A stretch of DNA of 64,000 bases from Tritrichomonas musculus (taxonomy: Eukaryota; Parabasalia; Tritrichomonadida; Tritrichomonadidae), in the NCBI GenBank assembly GCA_039105265.1, contig JAPFFF010000027.1, positions 1,488,001-1,552,000 on the forward strand, written 5' to 3'. Positions 40,509-51,487 of this stretch are shown here, piece after piece. The first letter of the stretch is position 1. The number at the start of each line of letters is the position of its first letter. The notes under the pieces are model-generated. The model ran no database searches and was not told the DNA's origin. It was given only the letters and a program-made list of their open reading frames with translations. A program made the position numbers and the translations under genes.

Positions 40509-41619
40509 TATTTATACTTCTCAAAAAAATCATATAAATTAACTTTTGATTAATTATAAAATAAACAGCATTGAATTTTATTTTATGATATTTTATATAT
40601 ATATCAAATATTTAAGTTTTTTTTAACAATTAAATAAAACATCGATGCACAGTTTTATGTTATATATAATATAATATAATATTCTTTTAAATTATTCTGT
40701 CAATATATTTATCTCTATATAATTCGAAAAATAATTAAAAAATAATAATTATATTTTTTTATTATTTTAATATTAAATATAACTATATATTAATATTTAA
40801 AATAAATTATATTTACATAAAACAACATTAAGATTGAGATATTTTGATTTAATTGGAAATAAAAAAAATATTGAAAAAGTTCAGTTGACCTACTCTTCCA
40901 AAGGACAGGAAAATTTTCTCGTTATATTTTGAAAACTTTACACTGTCCAAAATGTCCAAAAATGTCCATTTAACTCAAACACGGACAGAACATTCAATAT
41001 TTTCATTGAACTACCTCAAAAATATTACTGTTCTTTTTTATTGTTTTATACTTTAGCTTTTGAATTATCCAAAAAATAATAATAAAAAAATTATTTTTGA
41101 ATAAAATTTAATCGTTCATATTTTTAAAAAATGAAATTAAATGATAATTTGGTTCTTATTAAAAACAAATATAAATTCAAATTTTTCTAAAATTGATAAG
41201 GTTATAAGAACGATAATATTTTTTTTAAAATGCATTTTAATAACTTCGTTAAATAAAATGTTGGATTCAAAAATACCTATATTATATTTATATTAAGAGT
41301 TGTAAAACTAATAATGATAATAATAATAAGTTATTTATTGATGGAATTTCAAAATATTGTTATTTTTATTGATAAATGAAATTCAATTAATTTCGCAATA
41401 AGAGAATATTCTTTAACTATATGTAAGAACAATCAAAAATGCTAAATATTTTATGATTATATAAAATTTCCAAAAAATGTTCGTTATGGATATTTATTTC
41501 AATTATTTGAGAGTTTACCGATTAAAATAACAGCTTTCTATCCATAAAAAGTGACACATTGTTTCAAAAAGTTAGAAACGGACAGAAAATTTGATGGACA
41601 GAAAAGCCCAGGAATTGAA

Positions 41620-44024
41620 TACACTTTTTGAATTTTCTCTCAAAAAGTTGCATTCAAGGAGATTTCAAAATAGTGATATGAAATAAAAAAACTTCTATTC
41701 AATTAGAGTTTTTCAGAATTTTCGGTTAGTTTTCAAATTTGAATGCTTCATTCAATTTCCTTTCAATTTTTTGAGGCAAACATGCAAGGTAGTCGTTTCT
41801 CGTGCACTAAAAGATTTCAAAGTTTCTTTTTTCCAAAAAAATATTCTTATGGTCGCATATCATATGAATTTAGGATTCTTTATTCTTCAATTTCTTTTTG
41901 GAAGAAAATTAGTTAATATTAATTAAGAAAAATTTCTCCATATTTTTACTTTAGTAATCTGATGATTTGCTTCTAGTGTTGAAAGAAAATGAACAAATAG
42001 TGCCTAATTTACTTTTTATTAAATTTTTGAAAAAGATACTGAATCTTTTATGCAAAAAATGTATTAAAATCTCCTTAATTTTTATATATTATTCATATAA
42101 AAATATTTAATTACAGAAATATATACATAAATAAAATAAATGTATTTAATATAATTATAATGTTCATTATCGATCAGCATATTTCATTAACATTAGTTTA
42201 TTTTAGAAATTATTTGAACATACACCAAATATACAGTTTAGTTTATTACAGAAAAGCAGATATTATACATTTTTTGAATAGTTTATATTTGTATTTTTCT
42301 GCGCAAAAAGCGGTTGGAAAAACTTTATATTCAATTAAGGTCCAGTTTAAACGGTCGCCATGGAAAATATGAATATCTTCACATCTATAATGAATTAATT
42401 GTCATAAATAGAATATTTATTTGTTATCCTTTTTATATTAATTATTGAAAGAGTTTAATGCCAATATATGAAATATTACAAAAATAAAATATTCATATTT
42501 CATGTAAAATCAAAAATTTGAACTTTCGCTCTTTAAAAATCTTTGTAATCCGATATACATTAACATATTAAAATTTGAGAGAATAAGGTTTAAATCATAA
42601 GCGCCTCTATTAAAAATAAAGCTTTTAAAAAATATTAAAATATACGTTAGATAGTTATCTTTTTTTAGAAGGCAATGTTAACCAAAATCATAAACGTGCG
42701 AAAATTTTTAAAATCGCTGCAAACTTTTTTGTGATAAATAAAAAAAAATTAGATCCAATTTATCATATTTACCATCACTTCAGCGACAAATATCACGTTC
42801 GTTCTCGTAAAACCACACAAAAAAAAGATATCAAATATTGATGCTGAAAACTTTTTTTGATAAAACTTTGTAAATCAGCATATTTATATATTATAATTAA
42901 TTTGTTGTAATTATGAGAAAAATACATTAAGTAGATATTGCTGAGAAGAAAAATTTGAAAAAAAGCGTATTTGCTTTATAAGTTTTTTTATAGCTTATTT
43001 AATCAAATGTAATATTGAGAAATCGATTTAATATTAATTAAAGTTTTCTTTTAGTATAAAAGAACCATTTTTCGTGCTGATGATTGTCGAAATATGATAT
43101 CAATGAGTATGTCAAAAATAATATTTTTAAGCTTACTCTCTTTACATCTCTTCTAAATTACGCATAACATTAATAAAAAGGTAAATAATTCAAATTTTTT
43201 ACACCTTTAATCCTTATGAAATAAACAATACAAACCAAAAATTCAAAAAATATATTTAGTCTATATATCAGATAGGATGACAGACTCTTTATTATCTCAA
43301 AAGCTCTGGTAAATAGTATTAGCTTTTGAATAAACAAAAAACTTTTTTGGCAAAAGTGATTTGAGAGATTAAATAAATTGATAACTCCAATTTTAAAAAA
43401 TTGATAACTTTAATTTAAAAAAATTGATAACTTCAATTGAATTTTTTTTTTTTTTTAAATGAATTCATTTTTTTATTGGTGTGGTGATCAGAATGATAAA
43501 TCATAGTAAAAATAAACTTCATGCTTTTAGTAGTCAGAGGAAATAGGCAAATGCGAAAGATTGAACTCTTTAATTTTTTTTTTTTTTTTTAAAATTAATA
43601 TCAATAAGGAGTCGTAATCATTCAAACCGTTGAATTTATTTCAATGGTGATCTATACTGTCATTAAATTTAATATGAACAGTTTTTTGAGAATTTAAAAT
43701 CGATTCTAGATAAAAAATATATAAATTTTAAATAGATCATTGCTATAATTAATTCGATTATGAGATAATAAAAATATTCAACAAATTGAGTATAATGAGG
43801 CTTTTCTTCTTTAATATCAGTTTCTGTTATTTTCAATTTGTTATTTCTAAAAAAGGAAATATTACAAAAATCTTTTCAATTTATTTAGGATAGAAATTGT
43901 TGAATAAATAAATATGCATTATACAGGAACATGAAAAAATTATGGATATATTTATAGATTTTTATTGAAATTGTATTTACATAAAATTCAATATATTTTA
44001 ATCGTTATCAAAATTGAATATTGA
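41620..44024. other. AT-rich intergenic region
   Basis: About 2.4 kb without a supported gene. It holds a three-copy tandem AAAAATTGATAACT (43376-43433) and long poly-T or poly-A runs near 43442 and 43577. The 70-residue plus-strand ORF at 42160-42372 has random AT-rich composition and is not called. Confidence 0.5.
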
Positions 44025-45539
44025 ATGTCTCTGAGTCAAGATCCTTTCAACTCAGCTCTTGATTCTGTCACTAAATTTCGCGAATTTGATATTACAATTG
44101 TCCGTGGGCCAACAAACCCTCTTGAAAACACTCAGGAATTTGTTTCTACCTATAAAGCTATTCAGGTTGTTCATCCATCAGAGCCTGTTGTAATTCCAAA
44201 TCGGGCAAGTTTTTTTGATTTTGCGACAATTTCTCCATTTGAAGAACAATTTTCTTTTTCACACGAACCTTACTATAAAGAAATTCGTAATTTTATTGTA
44301 GCAATTTATAGAATTTTTTCAACAAGATACCTACCTTATACTTTATGTCGACGAAGTATTAAAGCTCCTGCTCATTTAACTTTAAAGATCTGGAAATTTC
44401 TTCAAAAATATGGATTAATCAATTATCAAATTAACCAAAAAACGCGTCCTTGCTCAATCATTCCACAATTTGATAGATGGCCATTTGATAGATGGCCTCA
44501 ACTTATTTATACAGTAAACGACAAACTATTTGCAAATGACCAGTATTATAAAAGGATACATCCTGTTGCCAGAAATATACAACCAACAAATGAATACCAA
44601 CAACAGAATGTTTGCATGTATATGCAGTCACCTTATGTTTCTCCAGATAAAACACCAAATGGTGCCGAAGTTCCAGGTTTAATGTCCTTTGGTAATTGGA
44701 CCAAACAAGAGATTGAAGCATTAATTAATGCATTTAAACCAGATCAAAGACAACAACCACAGATACAAAGACAACAACCGCAGTTAGCTCAAAGCTTACA
44801 GTTATTACAACAAAATCCACAAAATTTACAAAATCTACAGAATTTACAAAACATATCGAACTTTCAAAATCTACAAAATTTTTCAATTCAAAAAATACCA
44901 AATATCCAAAATATTCAAAACCTCCAAAATTTCCAAAACTTACAGAATCAGCAAAATCAATCATTACAGCAAAATCGTTTTCTAGGTCCAGATACATGGC
45001 AACAAGTATCACAAAAAGTGAAAACAAAGACACCAGAAGAATGTGCAGCAATGATTGCAATGATGCCTATTCCATTTGATGCTATCAATCTTGGATCTAA
45101 AAATATCAAAAATGAAGATGGAACAGTTAGACCAGAATATACCACAGCCGACCATTTACTACGCGAAATTGCTCTTTCTCATAATAAAAGCATGCGAATT
45201 GTTCACAGAGCTGTTGAAGGCGTAGGAAATGAAAAGGCTCAGCGGATCATGAAAGATCAATTAATTGACCTCCCAAATGATTCAAATGAAGCAGCATCTA
45301 TTCTTGCTATGAACAAAATTGCAAAAAATGCAGAGAGGATGAAATTGATGCACAAGGCAAGAATACTCGAATGCTTGAAAAAAACTGTAGATATCCTTAG
45401 AATAGATATTCAAAATAAAAGGAAACTTATCAATGAAGCAAAGGCAGATTCTAATATATCAAGAGTTTCGGAAAGTGAGATGACTTCATCCGATGAAAAA
45501 ATGTGGAGTGAGCAACCAAATGATAACGATAATGAATAA
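44025..45539 (+). CDS. SWI3/SMARCC-like SWIRM and SANT chromatin-remodelling subunit
   Basis: A 504-residue protein. A SWIRM domain spans about 50-150: PVVIPNRASFFDFATISPFE, FIVAIYRIFSTRYLPYTLCR, then KIWKFLQKYGLINYQI. A SANT domain follows. Its first helix (NWTKQEIEALINAF, about 224-237) is separated from its last helices (DTWQQVSQKVKTKTPEECAA, about 323-345, then MIAMMPIPF) by about 85 residues of Gln/Asn-rich LQNLQN repeats. A helical C-terminal region (about 375-490) fits the rest of SWI3-type proteins. The family scaffolds SWI/SNF-class remodellers in the nucleus. The assignment is firm for SWIRM and good for SANT. RSC8-like is an equal option. Confidence 0.85.
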   Translation: MSLSQDPFNSALDSVTKFREFDITIVRGPTNPLENTQEFVSTYKAIQVVHPSEPVVIPNRASFFDFATISPFEEQFSFSHEPYYKEIRNFIVAIYRIFSTRYLPYTLCRRSIKAPAHLTLKIWKFLQKYGLINYQINQKTRPCSIIPQFDRWPFDRWPQLIYTVNDKLFANDQYYKRIHPVARNIQPTNEYQQQNVCMYMQSPYVSPDKTPNGAEVPGLMSFGNWTKQEIEALINAFKPDQRQQPQIQRQQPQLAQSLQLLQQNPQNLQNLQNLQNISNFQNLQNFSIQKIPNIQNIQNLQNFQNLQNQQNQSLQQNRFLGPDTWQQVSQKVKTKTPEECAAMIAMMPIPFDAINLGSKNIKNEDGTVRPEYTTADHLLREIALSHNKSMRIVHRAVEGVGNEKAQRIMKDQLIDLPNDSNEAASILAMNKIAKNAERMKLMHKARILECLKKTVDILRIDIQNKRKLINEAKADSNISRVSESEMTSSDEKMWSEQPNDNDNE

Positions 45540-45809
45540 TTTCAACTTTTAAGTTAGAAGCATTATTAATTTACTGATTTTCTTTTTATATCTTATTTAT
45601 TTATTTATTTATATATTTGATAAAAAATATTATTGTTACCATATTTTTGTGTTTTTAATCTTCATTTTATATCATCGATCATTTGATCAAAATTTAAAGA
45701 ATATCAAAAACCTATGTAAAGCAAGACTTTTTTGGCATACTGAAAAACGTGATAATTCGCAAGCACTCCATGATAAAAAATCATTTTTATAAAAAAGTGA
45801 CACAATTAG

Positions 45810-46553
45810 ATGGAAGCTTTATTTCGGGAAACAGTTAATTGGCCAGAAAAATCAGCTATTCGTGTTAATACTATTGATGGAAGTTCAATGGCTTTACAAG
45901 TACCGATTTTGAAGCATCGATGGCCATTATTCGCTGAAAATCAAGAACTTGCTTTATCGCTCGCACGAAGTTTAACAAAAGATCAACTTAAAGCAGTACT
46001 TTTATATACTTATTCAGATCTCCCAGCAAAAAGAGCAATGGCAGATATTTTTGAAAAATGCCAATTATCACACCCACAATCGCTTCAGCAATCTACTTTT
46101 GTTGATGACATGCGAAATTTAATGCACGATACCGAGTCATCTGATTTTTTACTTGTAGCATCTGATGGAACTCAAATTCCTGTTCATAGATGTATTCTTG
46201 CTGCAAGATCAAAGTATTTTCGTTCTATGTTTATAACTGAATCATTAGAGGTAATTAATTCTAGCTGGAGTTGCCATCGCTCAATAACTCCAGAAACGTT
46301 ACAATTTTTTGTTGAATATATATACACTGGTCAAATATCAATTCCTCAAACCATACATATTATACCACTCTGTTGGATTGCAAAATATCTTGGACTTTCT
46401 GGCGATAAAGAAGTTGAAAATATAGTTGTTTCAGCATTAACTTTAGAATTAACCGATGAAACTCAAGAGCAGTTGTTTAATATTGCTAAAGAATGGAATG
46501 CAAAATGTGTAATGGATGTTATAGAAAAATATAATGCGACTCGAAAAAGTTAA
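45810..46553 (+). CDS. BTB/POZ domain protein
   Basis: A 247-residue protein. Residues about 105-205 form a BTB/POZ domain with the family core: SSDFLLVASDGTQIPVHRCI, LAARSKYFRSMF, then FFVEYIYTGQISIP. The first 70 residues (VNTIDGSSMALQVPILKHRW, then LKAVLLYTYSDLP) look like a second, degenerate BTB half. A short helical BACK-like tail ends the protein. BTB domains dimerise and often recruit cullin-3 ubiquitin ligases; no Kelch or zinc-finger partner domain is present here. A TCATTT Inr-like sequence lies about 24 bp upstream (45781). Confidence 0.85.
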   Translation: MEALFRETVNWPEKSAIRVNTIDGSSMALQVPILKHRWPLFAENQELALSLARSLTKDQLKAVLLYTYSDLPAKRAMADIFEKCQLSHPQSLQQSTFVDDMRNLMHDTESSDFLLVASDGTQIPVHRCILAARSKYFRSMFITESLEVINSSWSCHRSITPETLQFFVEYIYTGQISIPQTIHIIPLCWIAKYLGLSGDKEVENIVVSALTLELTDETQEQLFNIAKEWNAKCVMDVIEKYNATRKS

Positions 46554-46880
46554 TTTTTTTTTTTAATATTCAAATATTTCTTGTTATATTAATTTTTATT
46601 AGTAAAGATATGTGCATACTTTAAATATGTTTATTAACTTTCCATGTAATTCCCAGCCTTTAAAAAACTCAATTTTTTAAAAAAATTAAAAATTGAATTC
46701 AAATTGATCGATGATCAAACTTTTTCAAAAAAAAAAAAAAAATAAACAAACAAAAAAATCGCTACATCGCATTAATTCCAAAAGAAATTTTACTATAATA
46801 TACAACACAATAATAATATTAAAATAAATAACAATATATATATATATATATATAAAATTCAAATTTTGATAATCTGATTA
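46554..46880. other. Convergent intergenic spacer
   Basis: About 330 bp with an A run (46729-46742) and a (TA) microsatellite (46836-46853). No gene seen. Confidence 0.5.
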
Positions 46881-49730
46881 TCAAATTTTTGAACTATCAT
46901 TCACAGATACTTTTGGCATCACAATTCTAGCTTTTGGTAACAAAGAAGAAAGCGCACTTGTAGTTTTTCTTTGATCATTTTCAGTGAACATTGTACACAT
47001 TTTTTTTTCGCTTTCAAATGCAGTTTTATGCATTGAAGTGAGTTTTTTGTTTAATTCGTCTCTTTTTTTCAGAAGTTCTCTAAGAATGCCTTTTTTCTCA
47101 GCGCAAATTGGACATTCCTTAGTTGTCAGTGCCTCGATTTGCAATTCCAAGGTCTCCAAAGTTTCCTCCAAATTTTTTTTCTCTTCGAACAATTTGTCCA
47201 AAGAATCATTGAAATTATTTTCATTCAAATTGTATTGCTCTTCACAATTTCTATTCAATTCCTCCACTTTTTCAGTGTGCTTCTTCAAATTTTCTTCAAA
47301 TTCCTCATTCAATAAATTAATTTTTTTCATATGATTTTCTTTCATTTTTTTCTTTTTTTCATCTGAAATTAAACGAAGTTCAAGTTCAGCTTCTTTCAAA
47401 TTTTGTTCACGTTCCAATAACAACAGCTTGACGGTTTTTTCGGTTTTCTCTTTGGATTCATTTAGAAGTCTTTTTAATTCTTCAATTTGCTTTGTGAGAG
47501 AATTTCTTATTTCTTCAATTTGGGCTTCAAACAAAGGCGATTCTTTCTCAGCTTCATCCAAGCTAAACTTGTAAATTTCTTCAGTTTCTTTTTTGAAGGC
47601 TTCTTTATCGTCTTCGTAAGAATTCTGAAGTTTGATGGTTTTTTCGACTTTATTAAATGTCAATTCGTCAAGTTTATTAATTTGTTCTTTTTGATCGTCG
47701 ATAATTTTTGTCAGTTTTTCTTTCTTTAAATTGACGTTTTCTTGATGTTTTTGAATTTGAATTTTTGTGTTTTTGAATGTCCTCTCAATTTGTTGGAGTT
47801 TCTTTTCATAACCGTCATGCAGGTCATGAATACTTTTATCAAGTTCATCAACCTCTTGTAACACCAAATATTTTCTTTTTCTAACTTCTTCAGTTTCATT
47901 CAAAATCCTCGATTTTAACTCTTCAATATTTTCTATATTTTTAATTTTCCCACTTTTTGAGTCGATATCTTTCAACTTTTTGAGATCTTCCAAAAGTGAC
48001 TGATCGCCGTCCTCCATGATTTGCTGAAGCCTTTGATTGTTCATTTTGTAAAGGTCGTCCATTTTGCTTTGCAGAGCTTCCATTCGACCTTTTATGTCAA
48101 ATAACATCGACATTAACGAGTTCACTTCACTTTTGTGTTTCTCGTTCTCCGAATTCAACGACTCATTCAACTTTTGCTCTTCATCCATTCGCATCTGAAG
48201 CTCTACGTCGAGAAGGATCTGATTCATTCTTTTCTCGTGTTCTTGTTCGATTCGAGCCAAGTCGTCAGCTTTCCTTCGATCACGCTGCTCCAAAGTCAGC
48301 TGTTGTAAATCATTCAATTTTTTCTGTTGGTCGCCGAATTGGCGCAATAAATTTGAGATTTGTTCGTTATATGATCGTTCTTCATCGTCAATTTTTGAGA
48401 GACTTTCACTCATTAATTTTTGCCTTTCTTGTTTAAATTGTTCAAGATCGGTTATTTTCATTTGAATTGTTTGATTCAAATTCTCTTTTTCAATCTTTAA
48501 AAGTTCATTGAATTGCGCCATTTCTTCTTCGTTTCGCTTCCTCAATTCATTCACTTCGGTTTCGCCACTTTCAGCGCCAATCAAGGCTTCTTTTCTTAAT
48601 TCTTCAAGTTTTTGTGCCCTTTTTAAATCTAACTCTTGAACAGAGATATTTAATTTGGTCATTTTGGGACTATAATATTCTTCCAACTTTTTCAATTCAA
48701 TTTCTAACGTTTTTTTTGTCTCATTTTCTTCAGTTAAAAATTTTTGTTCATAGACTTTTTCAATCTCTCGAACTTTGACACTAATGGCTGCCCGTTGGCC
48801 ATCTATCTCTAGCTTCTTCGTGGAGGCTTCACTTGCAAGTGAATTGATTTTTTGTTTTAAATCTAACATCTCTTGATTTCGTTGATCTTCAATTTCTTTT
48901 CTTTCACTCAACATCTTTTTTTCTAGCTCAATTAAACGTGTCTCGCCATCTTGCGAAGTGATTCTTAGTGTATCTTGAATTGATTGATATTCATCAGTTA
49001 AAGCTTTGATCTTTTGATTGGCTTCTTCTTTACGTGTCCGGAATTCAATGGATATTCGTTCGTGCTCAGAGGCCATTCTTCTGTCTTCATTCATCAGCAT
49101 CTCATTTTTTATTTGAGATTGCTGATGCTTGTTATGAATTAAATCATGTAAATCTTTCTGATACGACGCAATTTGATCGTCTACTTCTTGTATTTTTTGA
49201 TTCCAGTCGTAGGAAATTTTCGATAAATGCGAAGCTAATGATTTTTCAAAACCTGCAAAAGCAACTCGTTCTTGATCCATTAATTCTTGCTTTCTGGCTT
49301 TGAATTCATCATCTAGCTGTTGGATTCTGGCTTCATGCTCGTTTTCTACTTTAACAATTTCGGCTGAATGTAATTTTTGAGTGGCTGTTAAACAACTTGA
49401 CAGTTTTTCCTCTTTTGATTGCATTGATTGTTGCATCTGATTGACTTTTGCCGCAACTGTATCAATTTTTTGATCCATTTTCTTTATAAAATCGCGTTCT
49501 TTTTGAGTAATAATTTCATCAATTTTTTCTCTTTGATTTTTAAGTTTTCGCTCTGAATCATCTATCGATAATTTGATTGGAACTATAGATGTCAAAATAT
49601 TTGAAGAAATATCTAACACATCAGGAATATCTAGAATACGGGAAGTCGAACTATTTTGGCGGATAGTGCTAGATACATCTCTAATTTTCCTACAGAGGTC
49701 AGTTATGTTTTTTGTTGAATCTGAAGACAT
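46881..49730 (-). CDS. Long coiled-coil protein with CPIC motif
   Basis: A 949-residue protein that is coiled coil over nearly all its length (about 50-860), with heptads rich in Glu, Lys, Gln and Leu (for example KKMLSERKEIEDQRNQEML). Near the C-terminus (about 870) the helix is interrupted by TKECPICAEKKG, then resumes for about 35 residues. A CPxC pair inside a coiled coil resembles the zinc hook of Rad50-type proteins, but there is no ATPase head, so it is not a Rad50. A structural role in the cytoskeleton, flagellum or costa is likely, judging by the abundance of such proteins in trichomonads. The exact function is unknown. Confidence 0.75.
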   Translation of the reverse strand: MSSDSTKNITDLCRKIRDVSSTIRQNSSTSRILDIPDVLDISSNILTSIVPIKLSIDDSERKLKNQREKIDEIITQKERDFIKKMDQKIDTVAAKVNQMQQSMQSKEEKLSSCLTATQKLHSAEIVKVENEHEARIQQLDDEFKARKQELMDQERVAFAGFEKSLASHLSKISYDWNQKIQEVDDQIASYQKDLHDLIHNKHQQSQIKNEMLMNEDRRMASEHERISIEFRTRKEEANQKIKALTDEYQSIQDTLRITSQDGETRLIELEKKMLSERKEIEDQRNQEMLDLKQKINSLASEASTKKLEIDGQRAAISVKVREIEKVYEQKFLTEENETKKTLEIELKKLEEYYSPKMTKLNISVQELDLKRAQKLEELRKEALIGAESGETEVNELRKRNEEEMAQFNELLKIEKENLNQTIQMKITDLEQFKQERQKLMSESLSKIDDEERSYNEQISNLLRQFGDQQKKLNDLQQLTLEQRDRRKADDLARIEQEHEKRMNQILLDVELQMRMDEEQKLNESLNSENEKHKSEVNSLMSMLFDIKGRMEALQSKMDDLYKMNNQRLQQIMEDGDQSLLEDLKKLKDIDSKSGKIKNIENIEELKSRILNETEEVRKRKYLVLQEVDELDKSIHDLHDGYEKKLQQIERTFKNTKIQIQKHQENVNLKKEKLTKIIDDQKEQINKLDELTFNKVEKTIKLQNSYEDDKEAFKKETEEIYKFSLDEAEKESPLFEAQIEEIRNSLTKQIEELKRLLNESKEKTEKTVKLLLLEREQNLKEAELELRLISDEKKKKMKENHMKKINLLNEEFEENLKKHTEKVEELNRNCEEQYNLNENNFNDSLDKLFEEKKNLEETLETLELQIEALTTKECPICAEKKGILRELLKKRDELNKKLTSMHKTAFESEKKMCTMFTENDQRKTTSALSSLLPKARIVMPKVSVNDSSKI

Positions 49731-51160
49731 GAAAAAAGAAAATCCAATTTTAAATAAGAAAAAACGTTATAGAACTTTATAAAAAGTTTTATTGAATTCA
49801 AAATTTAAGTTAAAATTTATCAATATTTTGATCATTTTTGATATTTCAACAATTTCTATCTATTAATAATGGAATTTATTAAATGAATTTCCTTTTATTT
49901 ATTTTTATAAATAATTTTATAAATATTTTTATTTATGAATATCTTTCAAAGCTTTTTTAAACCATTTAATCTGTTATAAAAGATTGTAGATGCAATAGAT
50001 AATTGCTTTTTTATGATATTTATATATAATATTAAAGAAAAGTATTTATTGTTTATAGAAAATAAAATTTTATTCAAATTAATGATATATTTAAAGTTTA
50101 AAAATAGCAGAAAATGCTTATGGATACCTATTGAAAACATCTATTTATTAAATAATGAAGCACATGAATCGATATTCCTTTTTGATATTTTGAATTAAAA
50201 AGATTTTCAAAAACATAAATTTGAGGTTAATTTATTTGAAAATCTATCAACCATCAGAATTCTATTCTCACAATTCATTAACGATAGAATTAATTCAACC
50301 GTTTCTAATAATCATATATACTAATAATGACATCTATAAATAAATAAAATCACTCTAATTTTTTTATTTCCGTTTATTTCGGTTTATAATTTTTTTCCAG
50401 TCAATTTTTACGTTTTTCTCAACATTTTGGATGGTGTATGATTCACTTTTCTAAATATACAATTAGAAAAAGATAAATAATCATTTAAACTTAATTAGGA
50501 TACATGAAAAAAAAAAATGGTAAATGATATTTTAGAATTATTTGCAAAAGATTTTTTGACTAACAAACTATATTATAACCTTTTAAGGCATTTTCATTTT
50601 CAATATTATTAATTCATCCCTCAAATAAAGTCTAAATTTTATTTTGAATATAAGTAGTCATATCAACAAATATGGAATTGTGAAATGAAATATAGGAATT
50701 GATATAAAAATAATCTATTGAAAACTTTTCAATGAAAATACATCTTAATTTCAGATCTGAAAGATAACCAAAAACAATAAAATAGCAAATATTTAAACTA
50801 TTATATTTCACTATTATATTAATGTAGAAGGAACAGGCAAATAAAAAAAAAATGTTATAAAAATTATACCAACCAATACTTGAAAGCCAAATCCAGCAAG
50901 CGCAACAAATTTCAGATATACGAGTTTTATAATGACGGCACAACTCATATTTTATCGTATTTTCTTTTTCGATTGCAAATTTTTCATAAAAACTCTATAT
51001 CGTTTTTATTTATATAAAAATGTGAAACGGTTCAAATATGTAAGGGAAAAAGTAAACCCTTTTTATATACTTTTACTGGCAAAAAAGGTCTATTAAAGGC
51101 CAAATTTATTTTTCATATATAAAAGTAATAAGAAAACACTTCATTTTTTAGGTTTATCAA
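49731..51160. other. AT-rich divergent intergenic region
   Basis: About 1.4 kb between divergent genes. ORFs on both strands here are Ile/Tyr/Phe-rich and not credible. It contains the promoters of the coiled-coil and HMG-box genes; the HMG side has a TCATTT initiator at 51141-51146. Confidence 0.5.
51141..51146 (+). promoter_or_regulatory. Initiator (Inr) TCATTT
   Basis: TCATTT lies 14 bases before the ATG of the HMG-box gene, which from its codon choice is probably well expressed. It matches the trichomonad initiator. Confidence 0.45.
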
Positions 51161-51487
51161 ATGGCAAAAGGAAAAGGAGATAAAGGCTCATCAACACGTC
51201 CAAAGACAGCTTACATCTTATTCACCATGGATAAGAGGAAGGAAGTCGCAGAAAAGAATCCAGACATGAAACAGAAAGATATCCTTAAGGAACTTGGACG
51301 TTTATGGAAAGAAGTATCAGCTGAAGAGAAGGAAAAGTACAACAAGCTTGCCGAAGAAGACAAGAAACGTTGCGAAGAATTAAAGAAAAACTCTCCAGCA
51401 GAGGAAAAGAAATCTAAATCAAAGAAGGCTAAGAAAGATGAAGCTAAAGAAGACGATGAAGAAGAAGAAAATGAAGATGAAGAATAA
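51161..51487 (+). CDS. HMG-box DNA-bending protein (HMGB/NHP6-like)
   Basis: A 108-residue protein with a single HMG box (about 13-75): RPKTAYILFTMDKRKEVAEK, DILKELGRLWKEVSAEEKEK, then YNKLAEEDKKRCEE. Key residues of the L-shaped fold (Pro, the Tyr-x-x-Phe pair, Trp and the Lys/Tyr cluster) are present. A lysine-rich linker and an acidic Asp/Glu tail follow, as in HMGB proteins. It bends DNA non-specifically and helps nucleosome or transcription complex assembly in the nucleus. Codon use is richer in G and C (AAG, CTT, GAC) than in neighbouring genes, which fits a highly expressed gene. Confidence 0.95.
   Translation: MAKGKGDKGSSTRPKTAYILFTMDKRKEVAEKNPDMKQKDILKELGRLWKEVSAEEKEKYNKLAEEDKKRCEELKKNSPAEEKKSKSKKAKKDEAKEDDEEEENEDEE

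Larger units (their letters stand above)
36389..41611. mobile_element. 5.2-kb terminal-inverted-repeat element with 8-bp target duplication (hAT-type), containing nested insertions
   Basis: The ends carry a perfect 16-bp inverted repeat: CTGGGCTTTTCTGTCC at 36389-36404 and its complement at 41596-41611. Perfect 8-bp direct repeats GAATTGAA lie just outside (36381-36388 and 41612-41619). Subterminal GGACA/TGTCC words recur on both sides (36441-36493 and 40888-40990), and an inverted AAGAGTAGGTC pair occurs at about 36482 and 40888. The 8-bp duplication and subterminal repeats suggest hAT or a similar superfamily. No transposase remnant is recognisable. At least two insertions with clear ends, and a third repeat, sit inside it. 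Confidence 0.6.

Noticed and set aside
42160-42372. 70-residue plus-strand ORF
   Set aside because: No motif or promoter-like signal and random composition in a long non-coding stretch.
46881-49730. Rad50/SMC assignment for the CPIC coiled-coil protein
   Set aside because: There is no Walker A or signature motif; only the coiled coil and the CxxC are shared.
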